Of a stretch of 64,000 nucleotides of DNA, positions 54,916 to 63,300 are shown in pieces. The stretch's first letter is position 1. Each line of letters opens with the position of its first letter. Location of the stretch: positions 1,263,145 to 1,327,144 of the forward strand of contig NZ_LT962671.1 in assembly GCF_900199545.1 (NCBI RefSeq). Reading direction: 5' to 3'. The translations under genes were made by a program, and so were the position numbers. The DNA comes from Raoultibacter massiliensis (lineage in GTDB: Bacteria > Actinomycetota > Coriobacteriia > Coriobacteriales > Eggerthellaceae). The notes beneath the pieces were generated by a model. It searched no databases. It was given only the letters and a program-made list of their open reading frames with translations, and had not been told where the DNA came from.

Positions 54916-55971
54916 TTATTTCGATCGCATAAGGGTTTGTTTGAGGGCAGTCGGGGTCTCAAGCACCTTCAGGCATCCGGTAACGACGTTGGTGAGGGCC
55001 GTTTCGCTCACCCAAACGGGAATCTCGAGCTTATCGGTCAAGTAGCGGTCGAGGCCCGAAAGCAGGCCGCCGCCGCCCGTAAGCAAAATGCCGTTCTGAA
55101 TGATATCCGACGCAAGGTCGGGATTCGTTTTCTTGAACGTTTCCTTGATGTGCACGACCATCTCGTCGATGGGCGCCTGCAATGCGGCGCGCACGTCTTC
55201 CGATTGGATCGTGACTTCCTTGGGTTGTTCGGTTACCACATCCTGCCCCGAAATGATCATGTCGCGCTCGCGCCCGTCCTCGAACGGGAGGATGGAGCCG
55301 ATCTTGATCTTGATGACCTCGGCCGTGCGCTCGCCGATCTTGATGCCCAGCAGATCGCGCAGATGCACGGCGATCGCCTCGTCCATGCGGTTGCCCGCCA
55401 GACGCAGAGACGACGACGTTACGATGCCGCCGAGCGAGATAACCGCCACCTCGGTGGTTCCGCCGCCAATGTCGACGACCATGGAGCCCGTCGGTTCGGT
55501 CACCGGAAGATCGGCGCCCATCGCCGCAGCCATGGGCTCCTCGATAAGGTACGCCTGTCGAGCACCGGCCTGGATGGCCGCCTCGAAAACGGCGCGCTTC
55601 TCAACGGACGTCGCACCGCACGGAATGCAGATGACGATACGCGGCTTGGCCTGCCATGGGTACTTGCGCGCCGACGCCTTGCTGATGAACGCCGACAGCA
55701 TGGCTTCGGTCACATCGTAATCGGCGATCACGCCGTCGCGCAGCGGATGCTCCGCCGAAAACGCGTCGGGCGTATGGTTGATCATGTTCTTCGCTTCGTG
55801 GCCGACCGCTAAAACGCGATGCGTGCTCTTCTCGATGGCAACAACCGAGGGCTCGTTGATAACGATACCCTCGCCCTTTATGGCGACCAGCGTATTGGCA
55901 GTCCCGAGGTCGATGGCCATGTCGGACGACATCTGGCCCCCGAACCCCGAAAACATATCGAAAATGGACAT
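54916..55971 (-). CDS. mreB: Rod shape-determining protein MreB
   Basis: This 351-residue bacterial actin polymerises along the membrane and directs the elongasome. The ATP-site motifs are DLGTANTLV, VDIGGGTTEVAVI and LTGGGGLLSGL. The start at 55971 has AAAGGGG upstream; the frame extends further without a site. An extended -10 (TGTTAAAAT) at about 56013-56021 suggests the operon promoter. It heads the cell-shape operon. Confidence 0.97.
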   Translation of the reverse strand: MSIFDMFSGFGGQMSSDMAIDLGTANTLVAIKGEGIVINEPSVVAIEKSTHRVLAVGHEAKNMINHTPDAFSAEHPLRDGVIADYDVTEAMLSAFISKASARKYPWQAKPRIVICIPCGATSVEKRAVFEAAIQAGARQAYLIEEPMAAAMGADLPVTEPTGSMVVDIGGGTTEVAVISLGGIVTSSSLRLAGNRMDEAIAVHLRDLLGIKIGERTAEVIKIKIGSILPFEDGRERDMIISGQDVVTEQPKEVTIQSEDVRAALQAPIDEMVVHIKETFKKTNPDLASDIIQNGILLTGGGGLLSGLDRYLTDKLEIPVWVSETALTNVVTGCLKVLETPTALKQTLMRSK

Positions 55972-56012
55972 AAAGGCTAACCCCTTTATCAACTTCAAAC
56001 ATGCGAACCTGC

Positions 56013-56018
56013 ATTTTA
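56013..56018 (-). promoter_or_regulatory. -10 box of the mre operon
   Basis: TAAAAT on the minus strand is preceded by TGT (extended -10). The implied leader to mreB is about 35 nt. Confidence 0.5.
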
Positions 56019-56088
56019 ACACAGGGGTCGATGCGCAGGCGAAAATCCACAGGCGGTACATGCTGCGATTGAATCAGGCGAACGCGAA

Positions 56089-56120
56089 CGGGGTCTTTGC
56101 CCAGATGGGCAAAGACCCCG
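56089..56120 (-). terminator. Hairpin after the hyd operon
   Basis: A 14-bp perfect stem (CGGGGTCTTTGCCC / GGGCAAAGACCCCG) has an AGAT loop, 26 bp after hydA. No U-run follows, so termination efficiency is uncertain. Confidence 0.6.
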
Positions 56121-56145
56121 CAATCATCCCGCTTCGGAACAGATG

Positions 56146-57435
56146 CTAATGCACGCTGCAGGACAGGCACGGATCGTATGCCCGCACGAGCTTTTCTATC
56201 TCGAGCCTGATCGCATCCTCAGAACGCCCCTCGCCTGCGAGTTTTTCCGCAAGCAGGCGCATATCCGCTTCGAGGTTCGCGACGTTTTGAGCGGTCGGCG
56301 TCATGATGGAAGCGCGCACGACCCTGCCCTTTCCATCAAGCGTGAGGTCATGGAACAGCGCGCCGCGAGGAGCTTCGGTGAACCCGACGCCGCGCCCGGC
56401 TTTCACCTCGAACGCAACCGGAGAGCTCGACCCCGGTATCTCATCGGCGGCGAGTTTGCGACAGATGCCCGCGCATCGGTCGAGCGCATCGACGAGCTCG
56501 ACCGCCTGCGCGACGTTGTTCATGAAAGGGTTCAGCTCGGGCGGGCGGAGGCCCGCTTTCGCAGCGGCGACTTTCGCTCGCGAACTCAGATGCGCCCACG
56601 ACGCGTTGATTCGGGCAAGCGCCGCGGTCATGTAAGGGGAGCCCGTCTCGCGGACCCGCGCGAACAATGCACCCGAGTGGGGCACGGCGTATTCCTCGAT
56701 GCACTCGTCGACATCGTTCGCATCGAACTCGATGCCCGCCTTGAGGAAGCGCGCGGTATCGGCGCACTCGATCGGATAATAGCCTTCCATAACCATGGCC
56801 AGCATGTCGCCGTCGGTAGCGATGTCGGGAACCTCGAAAGAATCGAACAGATCGACCGTCTTGAGCACGAACGGGATCATCGACTCCATCTTGTCGGCAA
56901 GCTCGAGGTATTCGCCCGCACCGATCTCATAGGTGAACCCGCCGACGACCGCCGTAATGGGATGAACGCTCCTGCCGCCCACCTTCGTGCAGAGCTCGTT
57001 TCCGAGCGCCTTCAGGGCAAGAGCCTGCTCGAAGAGCGCCGGATCGCTTTCAGCCAGCGGGAACACGCTTGGCAGGCCCACGAAATCGGGAGCCGCGAAC
57101 ACGAACAGATGCGTCGCATGGTTCTGCAGATACGATCCGTAGATAAGCAGCTCGCGCAGCGCGCGGGTCCGCTCGGTCGGCTCGACCCCGAAGATGCGCT
57201 CGATGGCCTTGAGATCGGTGACCACGTGACTTGCAGAGCAGATGCCGCAGATGCGCGACGAGATGTAGGACACCTCGGAGTACGAGCGGCCCCGCACCAT
57301 GCTTTCGAACAAGCGAGCCGGTTCGACGACGTTCATCTCGACTGTTTCCACGGCACCGTCTTTGATGACCACGTGCACGTTGCCGTGGCCCTCGACGCGG
57401 GCGATATGATCGACCTGTATTGAGGTTTTCGTCAT
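56146..57435 (-). CDS. hydA: Sulfhydrogenase alpha ([NiFe] large) subunit
   Basis: This 429-residue group 3-type [NiFe] large subunit has N-terminal motif RICGICSASH and C-terminal DPCLSCSVH. The His of the second motif is the last residue before the stop, so there is no C-terminal extension to cleave. It begins seven bases after the delta gene. With hydB, hydG and hydD it forms a cytoplasmic bidirectional hydrogenase that can reduce polysulfide or NAD(P). Confidence 0.94.
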   Translation of the reverse strand: MTKTSIQVDHIARVEGHGNVHVVIKDGAVETVEMNVVEPARLFESMVRGRSYSEVSYISSRICGICSASHVVTDLKAIERIFGVEPTERTRALRELLIYGSYLQNHATHLFVFAAPDFVGLPSVFPLAESDPALFEQALALKALGNELCTKVGGRSVHPITAVVGGFTYEIGAGEYLELADKMESMIPFVLKTVDLFDSFEVPDIATDGDMLAMVMEGYYPIECADTARFLKAGIEFDANDVDECIEEYAVPHSGALFARVRETGSPYMTAALARINASWAHLSSRAKVAAAKAGLRPPELNPFMNNVAQAVELVDALDRCAGICRKLAADEIPGSSSPVAFEVKAGRGVGFTEAPRGALFHDLTLDGKGRVVRASIMTPTAQNVANLEADMRLLAEKLAGEGRSEDAIRLEIEKLVRAYDPCLSCSVH

Positions 57436-57441
57436 TGCTGC

Positions 57442-58227
57442 CTAGTCCTTCGCTTTCAAGACGGGATTCGTCTGGTTGAACATCTCGAGCGCCTTGTCGA
57501 ACGCCTCGACCGACACGCCGTAGCGAGCCACCGACTCGCGCGCCGATTCGAGGTTCGCATCGGGCGAGATGCCCCGGCACCCGTTGCACGGGCGTCCCAA
57601 ATTCACGCAGCGCGCGCCGCAACCGGCCAGCGTCACGAGCCCGAGACACAGCGTGCCCTCGCCGTAGAAGCAGCCCGTTTCGTTGCGCTTGCAATCTCCG
57701 CACATCGTGCGAGTCGTCTGCGTCGCGTTCGATCCGTACAAGGCGCGGGTAAGCGTCTCGATGAACTCGAACGGGTCGATCGGGCAACACGGCACACGAT
57801 ACTCGACGTCGATGACGCTCGGTACCGATCGCGGGGCTATCATACCGCCGCACGCCTCGGGAACCTCGTCGTACACCTCGGTCGGACGCATGAGGTGATG
57901 AGCCGCCGCCATGCCGGGAATGCCCGCCGTGTTGGCGCACGCCCCTATGGCGATGACCGCCTTGGCTTTCGCGCGCAGCTCGCGCACGAGCGCCTCGGAT
58001 TCTTCGGTGGTGACCGCGCCCTCGATGATGGCAACGTCGAAGCCGTCCGGCATCGGCTCGCTCGAAGCAAGCTGCCAGTAGGTGAGATCTATCTGCCCGA
58101 GCACGTCGAGCAGATGGGATTCGACGTTGGTTATTTGCAGCTGGCAGCCGAAGCAGCTGGCCAAACCCACGATTACCACGCGAGGCGGCGTGGGCTTCTC
58201 GTCGCAGGCTATGCAGTTAGCGCACAT
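57442..58227 (-). CDS. hydD: Sulfhydrogenase delta ([NiFe] small) subunit
   Basis: This 261-residue Fe-S small subunit without Tat signal is cytoplasmic. Cluster ligands are GLASCFGCQLQ, GACAN, PCCPIDP, MCGDCKRNETGC, CGARCVNLGRPCNGC. It passes electrons from HydA to the flavin subunit. It starts near the hydG stop. Confidence 0.93.
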   Translation of the reverse strand: MCANCIACDEKPTPPRVVIVGLASCFGCQLQITNVESHLLDVLGQIDLTYWQLASSEPMPDGFDVAIIEGAVTTEESEALVRELRAKAKAVIAIGACANTAGIPGMAAAHHLMRPTEVYDEVPEACGGMIAPRSVPSVIDVEYRVPCCPIDPFEFIETLTRALYGSNATQTTRTMCGDCKRNETGCFYGEGTLCLGLVTLAGCGARCVNLGRPCNGCRGISPDANLESARESVARYGVSVEAFDKALEMFNQTNPVLKAKD

Positions 58228-58228
58228 A

Positions 58229-59140
58229 TTACATCGACCCCTGGATATTCTTCGCTTCCCAATAATTGAACACCGGCCCGTCGATGCAGACGTACTGGTG
58301 TCCGATCTGGCAGTGGCCGCACTTGCCCATGCCGCACTTCATGTGACGCTCGAAGCTCACGTAGATATGATCGTAGCTGATGCCTTTCTTGCGCATCTCG
58401 TCGATGACGAAACGATACATCACCGGCGGACCGCAAATGGCACCGAACGTATTGCCGGCGTCGAGTTCGAGATGCTCGAACGGCTTGGTCACAAGGCCCA
58501 CTTCCCCATCCCATGTGTCGTCGGGCACATCGACGGTCAGGTACAGGTCGAAATCCTTGCGATGGCGCCACATCTCGAACTGATCGCGAAACATCACTTC
58601 GCTCGGGTTCTTCGCCCCGTAGATGATCGTAACCTTGCCGAACTCGCTGCGCTCGTCGTGGATGTTGTTGATGAGCGAACGCAAAGGCGCGATGCCGAGG
58701 CCGCCCGCAACGCAGAGGATGTCGTGACCCTTCATCTCCTCGAAGGGAAAGCCGCGTCCGAACGGACCGCGCAGTCCGACGATATCGCCGCACTGCATCT
58801 TGTGGAGCACTTCGGTGAACTCGCCGGTGCGCCGCACGCACAGCTCGATGAAACCCTGCTTTGAGGGCGATCCCGAGATGGAGATGGGCGCCTCGCCCAC
58901 ACCGAAGATGCTCACCTCGACGAACTGCCCGGGCTCGTGGCGAAACGCCTCGCGGACCCGCTCGTCGATGAGGCGGAACTCGAAGAGCTTCTCGGTGGGC
59001 GTGATCTCGATGATCGAGGTGATGCGCGCAGGCCAGGGCCTGTAGGGATTCGCCGCCATCATCTCTTCGCCCGTCAGAGGCCGCGCATAGTCGGAAACGG
59101 GAGATACATGAACGGTGTTCGCCGCACAGCTATTCGCCAT
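58229..59140 (-). CDS. hydG: Sulfhydrogenase gamma (FAD/NAD(P)-binding) subunit
   Basis: This 303-residue subunit is of the ferredoxin reductase/AsrB type, with an FAD domain (HEPGQFVEVSIFGVGEAPISIS), a NAD(P) domain (DILCVAGGLGIAPLRSL) and a C-terminal [2Fe-2S] site (CGMGKCGHCQIG...C). It connects the hydrogenase with NAD(P)H. The start at 59140 overlaps hydB by 11 bp. Confidence 0.94.
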   Translation of the reverse strand: MANSCAANTVHVSPVSDYARPLTGEEMMAANPYRPWPARITSIIEITPTEKLFEFRLIDERVREAFRHEPGQFVEVSIFGVGEAPISISGSPSKQGFIELCVRRTGEFTEVLHKMQCGDIVGLRGPFGRGFPFEEMKGHDILCVAGGLGIAPLRSLINNIHDERSEFGKVTIIYGAKNPSEVMFRDQFEMWRHRKDFDLYLTVDVPDDTWDGEVGLVTKPFEHLELDAGNTFGAICGPPVMYRFVIDEMRKKGISYDHIYVSFERHMKCGMGKCGHCQIGHQYVCIDGPVFNYWEAKNIQGSM

Positions 59141-60167
59141 CTTCGGCCCCCTTCCTCTCGAAGAACTTGAGCACCTCGATCGGGTTGATGTTGGCCTTGC
59201 ACGCCTTCACGCACCTGCCGCAGCCCACGCAGAGCATGCGGTCGTGGTTGGCAAGAAATCCGTTGAGCTTGTGATACATCCGATGACGCACGCGATTGCG
59301 CCCGTTTTCGCGGAAGTTGTGACCGCCTGCGACCAGCGCGAACTGAGGAGCCGTGCAAGCATCCCAGGTGCGCTCGCGCCTGCCGGTCTTCCCACTGGGA
59401 TCGAGCGTGTCGCGGATGTCGAAGCAAAAGCACGTGGGGCACACCGCCGAACACGCCGTGCACGAAAGGCACCGGCCGCCGAGCTCTTCCCAATACGGAT
59501 CCTTATGGAAGGCGTCCATGAGCATGGCGACTTCCTGGATATCGGGGACATCGCGGTTGAAGCTTTCCTGGCGCTTGCGGGTGGCGTGACGGAATTCGAT
59601 GCGGTCTTCGTCGGTTGCCACGCGCGGGTTGCACGCGGCCTCGAGGATGTTCGCCGCTTCAACGCTCGATATGCTCACGAGGTATTTGCCGCCGATATCC
59701 TGCAAGAACAGATCGTAGCCGAAACGCGCCTCATCGCTGCCCCACAGGTCGCAGAAGCAGTGTTCGCCTGGCATGCAGGAGATCCCCACGATCAGCGTTG
59801 CCTCGCGACGGGCGGTGTAGTACGGATCGGGGTATTTGCCGTCTTTGAACACGAGGTCAAGGCGGTTGATGGCATTGATGTCGCACGCGTGCGCCCCGAA
59901 GATGACGCGCGGCGTTATCTCGACGGTGTAATCGGTCACCTCGTTTACGGTCGCATCGAATTCGAACAGCGTCTCCGTCTGCGGAAGGAAGTACTTTTTC
60001 GGCGAGACGATCGTCGTATCGTAATCGAGTGCTATCTCATCGGGGCTTTCGATCGCATCAAACACGTAGCCCCGGCCTCGCTTGACCGGAGCTACGACTT
60101 CATACGAATCCATGAAAGCCTGAATGAGTGAGGGAAGCTCTGTCGCGTCGATAACACGATATAGCAT
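59130..60167 (-). CDS. hydB: Sulfhydrogenase beta (4Fe-4S) subunit
   Basis: This 345-residue protein is related to anaerobic sulfite reductase AsrA. The C-terminal two-cluster ferredoxin region has CLSCTACSAVCPTCFCF and CVGCGRCVKACKANINP. It is the likely polysulfide-reducing or electron exit subunit. The start at 60167 follows GAGGAGCAGG. It heads the hydBGDA operon. Confidence 0.93.
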   Translation of the reverse strand: MLYRVIDATELPSLIQAFMDSYEVVAPVKRGRGYVFDAIESPDEIALDYDTTIVSPKKYFLPQTETLFEFDATVNEVTDYTVEITPRVIFGAHACDINAINRLDLVFKDGKYPDPYYTARREATLIVGISCMPGEHCFCDLWGSDEARFGYDLFLQDIGGKYLVSISSVEAANILEAACNPRVATDEDRIEFRHATRKRQESFNRDVPDIQEVAMLMDAFHKDPYWEELGGRCLSCTACSAVCPTCFCFDIRDTLDPSGKTGRRERTWDACTAPQFALVAGGHNFRENGRNRVRHRMYHKLNGFLANHDRMLCVGCGRCVKACKANINPIEVLKFFERKGAEDGE

Positions 60168-60192
60168 GCACCTGCTCCTCTTCTTTCAAAAC

Positions 60193-60210
60193 CCGTTTAT
60201 GGATAAACGG
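60193..60210 (-). terminator. Hairpin between ndk and hydB
   Basis: CCGTTTAT / ATAAACGG with a two-base spacer is followed on the minus strand by GTTTTG and then the hydB ribosome site. It can be a weak ndk terminator or an attenuator or operator for hyd. Confidence 0.5.
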
Positions 60211-60235
60211 TCCCGTCTGCGCAGGTCCGATTGGC

Positions 60236-60640
60236 TTATGCGAAGAAAATGCCCATCTCGCGCTCAGCCGACTCGGGCGAGTCAGAACCATGAATGACAT
60301 TTTCGTCCATAACAAGGCCGAAATCGCCGCGAATCGTGCCGGGGGCCGCATCCGCGGGATTAGTGGCACCCATGAGCGAACGGCATTTCGCCACGGCGCC
60401 GTCGCCGGAGATGATCATCTTGACGACCGGGCCCGACGTGATGTATTCGATAAGGCCGTTGTAGAACGGCTTGCCCTCATGCTCGGCGTAGTTTGCAGCC
60501 GCCTGCTCGGGGGTCACCATGCCGAGCTCCATGCGCTCGACCGCAAGGCCAGCGCGCTCGAAGCGGTTGACGATCTCGCCGATATGCTTGTTCTTCACGC
60601 CATCGGGCTTGATCATGATGTAGGTCTTCTGTACTGCCAT
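60236..60640 (-). CDS. ndk: Nucleoside diphosphate kinase
   Basis: This 134-residue enzyme equilibrates nucleoside triphosphate pools. It has the family start TYIMIKPDGVKNKHIGEI and the active-site His in NVIHGSDSPESAEREM. The start at 60640 follows AAAGGAAG. It has its own short unit between the TPR gene and the hyd operon. Confidence 0.96.
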   Translation of the reverse strand: MAVQKTYIMIKPDGVKNKHIGEIVNRFERAGLAVERMELGMVTPEQAAANYAEHEGKPFYNGLIEYITSGPVVKMIISGDGAVAKCRSLMGATNPADAAPGTIRGDFGLVMDENVIHGSDSPESAEREMGIFFA

Positions 60641-60761
60641 GTTCTTCCTTTCGAATGATGCTTCGGGCTTTCGTTCACACGACGCGGTTCCCCGGCGTCG
60701 CAAGACTATGGGGTCAGGCGAGAAGGCGGAGACGCCCGCACACGGCGGCCCCGCCTTTCCG

Positions 60762-62129
60762 TTACTGGTTTTGAGATGCGAAATACAGCTCGACGTTGGA
60801 AATCTTCCAGCCGATGGCATCGCGCACAAGCGATACCTCGTACTGCACATCGCCGCCTTCGGCTGTTTTAGCCGTCACGTAGGCGGTCGACTCGCTCATG
60901 GATTTGTTGATGCCGTCGATGGTTGCACCCGAATCCTGCGTGACCAGGGCGACCATGGATTGCACCTTTTCTTCGCTCAAATCCTTCGCAAACGCCGATG
61001 ACGATGCGGCCGAAGGATCGGCGAACAGCTCTTCGATCACGGTTTCCTGGCTCGGGAAGCCGTATCCCTGCGTAAACAGGAACACGCCCGCCGCAAGGAC
61101 GATCAGGATGAGCGCGATGAAGAACACGAGGATCTTCAAACCGACGTTGCGGCGCTTGCGATCCTGTTTGGCAAGGCCCTTCGACCACTGCTCGAGCTCT
61201 TCGTCGCTCGCGTTGAAGAAACGATCGTCGGGCGCATAACCGGGCATCACTTCGGCACCGTAGGGCTGCTCGTTGTAATAGTAGGCATCCTGCGGGGCGG
61301 CGCCGTAGGCATACGGGTCGTCGACGGGATATGCAGGCGTTCCGTCGGCGGGAACGTCGAGTCCCGACATGTCCGCGCCGATCGGCGACATGATGGCAGT
61401 CATCTCGGAGGTGCCGCTTGCAACCTGGCCGACCGCGCGCTGGTAATCGACATTGGCCGAATCGCTCAGGAAATAAGTCTTGTCGGCAAGAGCCGATTCG
61501 AAAGCCGTAACCGCCTTTTGCATCTGCCCGCAGGCGACATACGCCTGGCCGAGGTTTGCGAACAGCTTGTTCTTCGTTGCCGCAGGCATGTCGAACTGCA
61601 AAGCGCTCTCGTAGGATGTCACCGCGTCGGCGGGACGGTCGAGAGCCATGAAGCAGATGCCGAGGTTCAGAAGTGCTTTCGTCGGATCGGGGTTGCCCTC
61701 GTCGAGCGCGGCTTGGCGAAACGCTACGCCGGCTTCAGCCGATTTGCCGAGCTTGAGAAGCGCGCTTCCCATCGCGGAATACGCTTTGTACGGGGTGTCG
61801 TACTTGGCATCGGAAACAGAGATTTCGAAATGCCTGACCGCATCCTCGTAATCATGGAGAGCGGCATATGCCATGCCAAGGTTGTAGTTGACCGCGCCAA
61901 CCGCGTCGTACGTCGAATCGGCAGTCGCCTGGGTGTAGGCATGAAGAGCTTCGTTGTAGTCATCCAGCTTGACAAGGCAGTTGCCTATCTGATGGTACAG
62001 AAGGCCCATCTCCCCCGGCGCCAGCGGATGGCTGACATCCTGCAAACACTGAGTGTAGGCGCCGAGCGCCGCCTCGTAGTTCTTGGAGGCGTACGCAGAT
62101 CGAGCCTGCTGGAAAATCTGGTTGTTCAT
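60762..62129 (-). CDS. TPR-repeat membrane protein
   Basis: This 455-residue protein has about six tetratricopeptide repeats (1-240), then a Pro/Tyr-rich linker, one membrane helix near 345-368 (ILVFFIALILIVLAAGVFLF) and an outer C-terminal domain of about 85 residues. The TPR part would be cytoplasmic and bind partners. No specific function can be assigned. The start at 62129 follows AAAGGAAG. Confidence 0.85.
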   Translation of the reverse strand: MNNQIFQQARSAYASKNYEAALGAYTQCLQDVSHPLAPGEMGLLYHQIGNCLVKLDDYNEALHAYTQATADSTYDAVGAVNYNLGMAYAALHDYEDAVRHFEISVSDAKYDTPYKAYSAMGSALLKLGKSAEAGVAFRQAALDEGNPDPTKALLNLGICFMALDRPADAVTSYESALQFDMPAATKNKLFANLGQAYVACGQMQKAVTAFESALADKTYFLSDSANVDYQRAVGQVASGTSEMTAIMSPIGADMSGLDVPADGTPAYPVDDPYAYGAAPQDAYYYNEQPYGAEVMPGYAPDDRFFNASDEELEQWSKGLAKQDRKRRNVGLKILVFFIALILIVLAAGVFLFTQGYGFPSQETVIEELFADPSAASSSAFAKDLSEEKVQSMVALVTQDSGATIDGINKSMSESTAYVTAKTAEGGDVQYEVSLVRDAIGWKISNVELYFASQNQ

Positions 62130-62176
62130 CTGCTTCCTTTGAGTGTCGTTTGTTCGAGCCGCCGAGCAAGCCGGTC

Positions 62177-62710
62177 TTACGCGTTGGCGTTCTCGATTTC
62201 GATGCCCTCGATCACATCGCCCACACGCAGCTGAGCGATAACGTCTTTGCCTTCGATGGTCTGCCCGAACACGGTGTAGCCCGAGTCGAGCGAATGCTGC
62301 GGCCCGAGGCACAGATAGAACTGCGACCCTGCGGAGTTCGGATCCTGAGAGCGGGCCATGGCAAGCGCGCCATCCTCATGGACGTTATTGGGGTTGGTGG
62401 AGAACTCCTCTTTGATGGAATAGCCGGGGTTGCCCGTGCCGAGTCCCGCAAACGGGTTTCCCTCGGCGGCTTTCACCTGATCGGTATCCAGATCGCGCGT
62501 TTTGGGGCATCCGCCCTGAATCACGAAGCCGGGAACGTAACGGTGGAATTTCAGGTTGTCGTAAAAGCCCTTCTGCGCAAGCTCGACGAAATTGCCCACA
62601 TGAATCGGAGCATCCTTACCCGCAAGCTGGACGCGGATATCGCCCTTGGATGTTTTGATGACGGCGATCTCCTCGCCTGAGGGCTGATACTCGGGAGTAT
62701 ATAACGCCAT
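62177..62710 (-). CDS. Cyclophilin-type peptidyl-prolyl isomerase
   Basis: This 177-residue enzyme has the cyclophilin motifs FHRYVPGFVIQGGCP (catalytic Arg), MARSQDPNSAGSQFYLC and YTVFGQTIEGKDV. There is no signal peptide, so it is cytoplasmic. The start at 62710 has GAAGGAG upstream. Its promoter is at 62803-62833. Confidence 0.95.
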   Translation of the reverse strand: MALYTPEYQPSGEEIAVIKTSKGDIRVQLAGKDAPIHVGNFVELAQKGFYDNLKFHRYVPGFVIQGGCPKTRDLDTDQVKAAEGNPFAGLGTGNPGYSIKEEFSTNPNNVHEDGALAMARSQDPNSAGSQFYLCLGPQHSLDSGYTVFGQTIEGKDVIAQLRVGDVIEGIEIENANA

Positions 62711-63156
62711 GGTATGGCTCCTTCTCACATCGCTTCGGTCCATGCGCGAACGATACCCCGTATCGGACGCAAGACCTTGGATTTCAACATACACGAAAGG
62801 AGATTTTAGCAGGTAAGTGCAGAACCTGTCCAAAAACCTTACATTTCGACTTCAAAACCACACCCGATCTTGAGGCAAAAGGTTTTGGCTAGACGCAACG
62901 GAGCGCTTCGGATGAGCCCTTCTCCCGAAAAATCGCCTGGAAATGGCGGTCAAGGCACGCTTCCGTCGAAAAAACGCGCCGTTTCAGACGTTTTCGAGCG
63001 CCCCTTGGCGGCTCGGCATTTCGCGACCTGCGCAAACGTCGGCAAGCGTTCAGGCAGAGCGCTGCGAAGGCGACAGAAGCTTGCATTGGCCGCCATACGA
63101 AAGCGCTTTTGCGGGTGAAGAACCCAGATGTTCGCAAAGAAGCAGGAGAATTGAAC
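62711..63156. other. 446-bp gap between cyclophilin and tRNA-Arg
   Basis: It holds the cyclophilin promoter at its left end. The rest is GC-rich, with basic open frames but no ribosome sites or recognisable domains. Confidence 0.5.
62803..62833 (-). promoter_or_regulatory. Promoter of the cyclophilin gene
   Basis: On the minus strand an extended -10 (TGC then TAAAAT) lies 19 bp after TTGGAC. The leader to 62710 is about 85 nt. Confidence 0.5.
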
Positions 63157-63232
63157 TGGTGCCCTTGACAGGATTCGAACCTGCGGCTTTCTGCTCCGGA
63201 GGCAGACGCTCTATCCCCTGAGCTACAAGGGC
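63157..63232 (-). tRNA. tRNA-Arg (CCG)
   Basis: The 76-nt cloverleaf on the minus strand has acceptor GCCCTTG/CAAGGGC, discriminator A and encoded CCA. The anticodon loop is CTCCGGA with anticodon CCG, and the T-loop contains GTTCGAATC. Confidence 0.97.
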
Positions 63233-63300
63233 ACGAGACCAGATTATACGCTATTATGTCCCAATCATAAAAACAAGTTTTAGAGAATTCACAGGACCCC

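Noticed and set aside
62870..63221. Open frames in the gap before and through tRNA-Arg
   Set aside because: They run through the tRNA on the opposite strand or lack ribosome sites; nothing recognisable is encoded.
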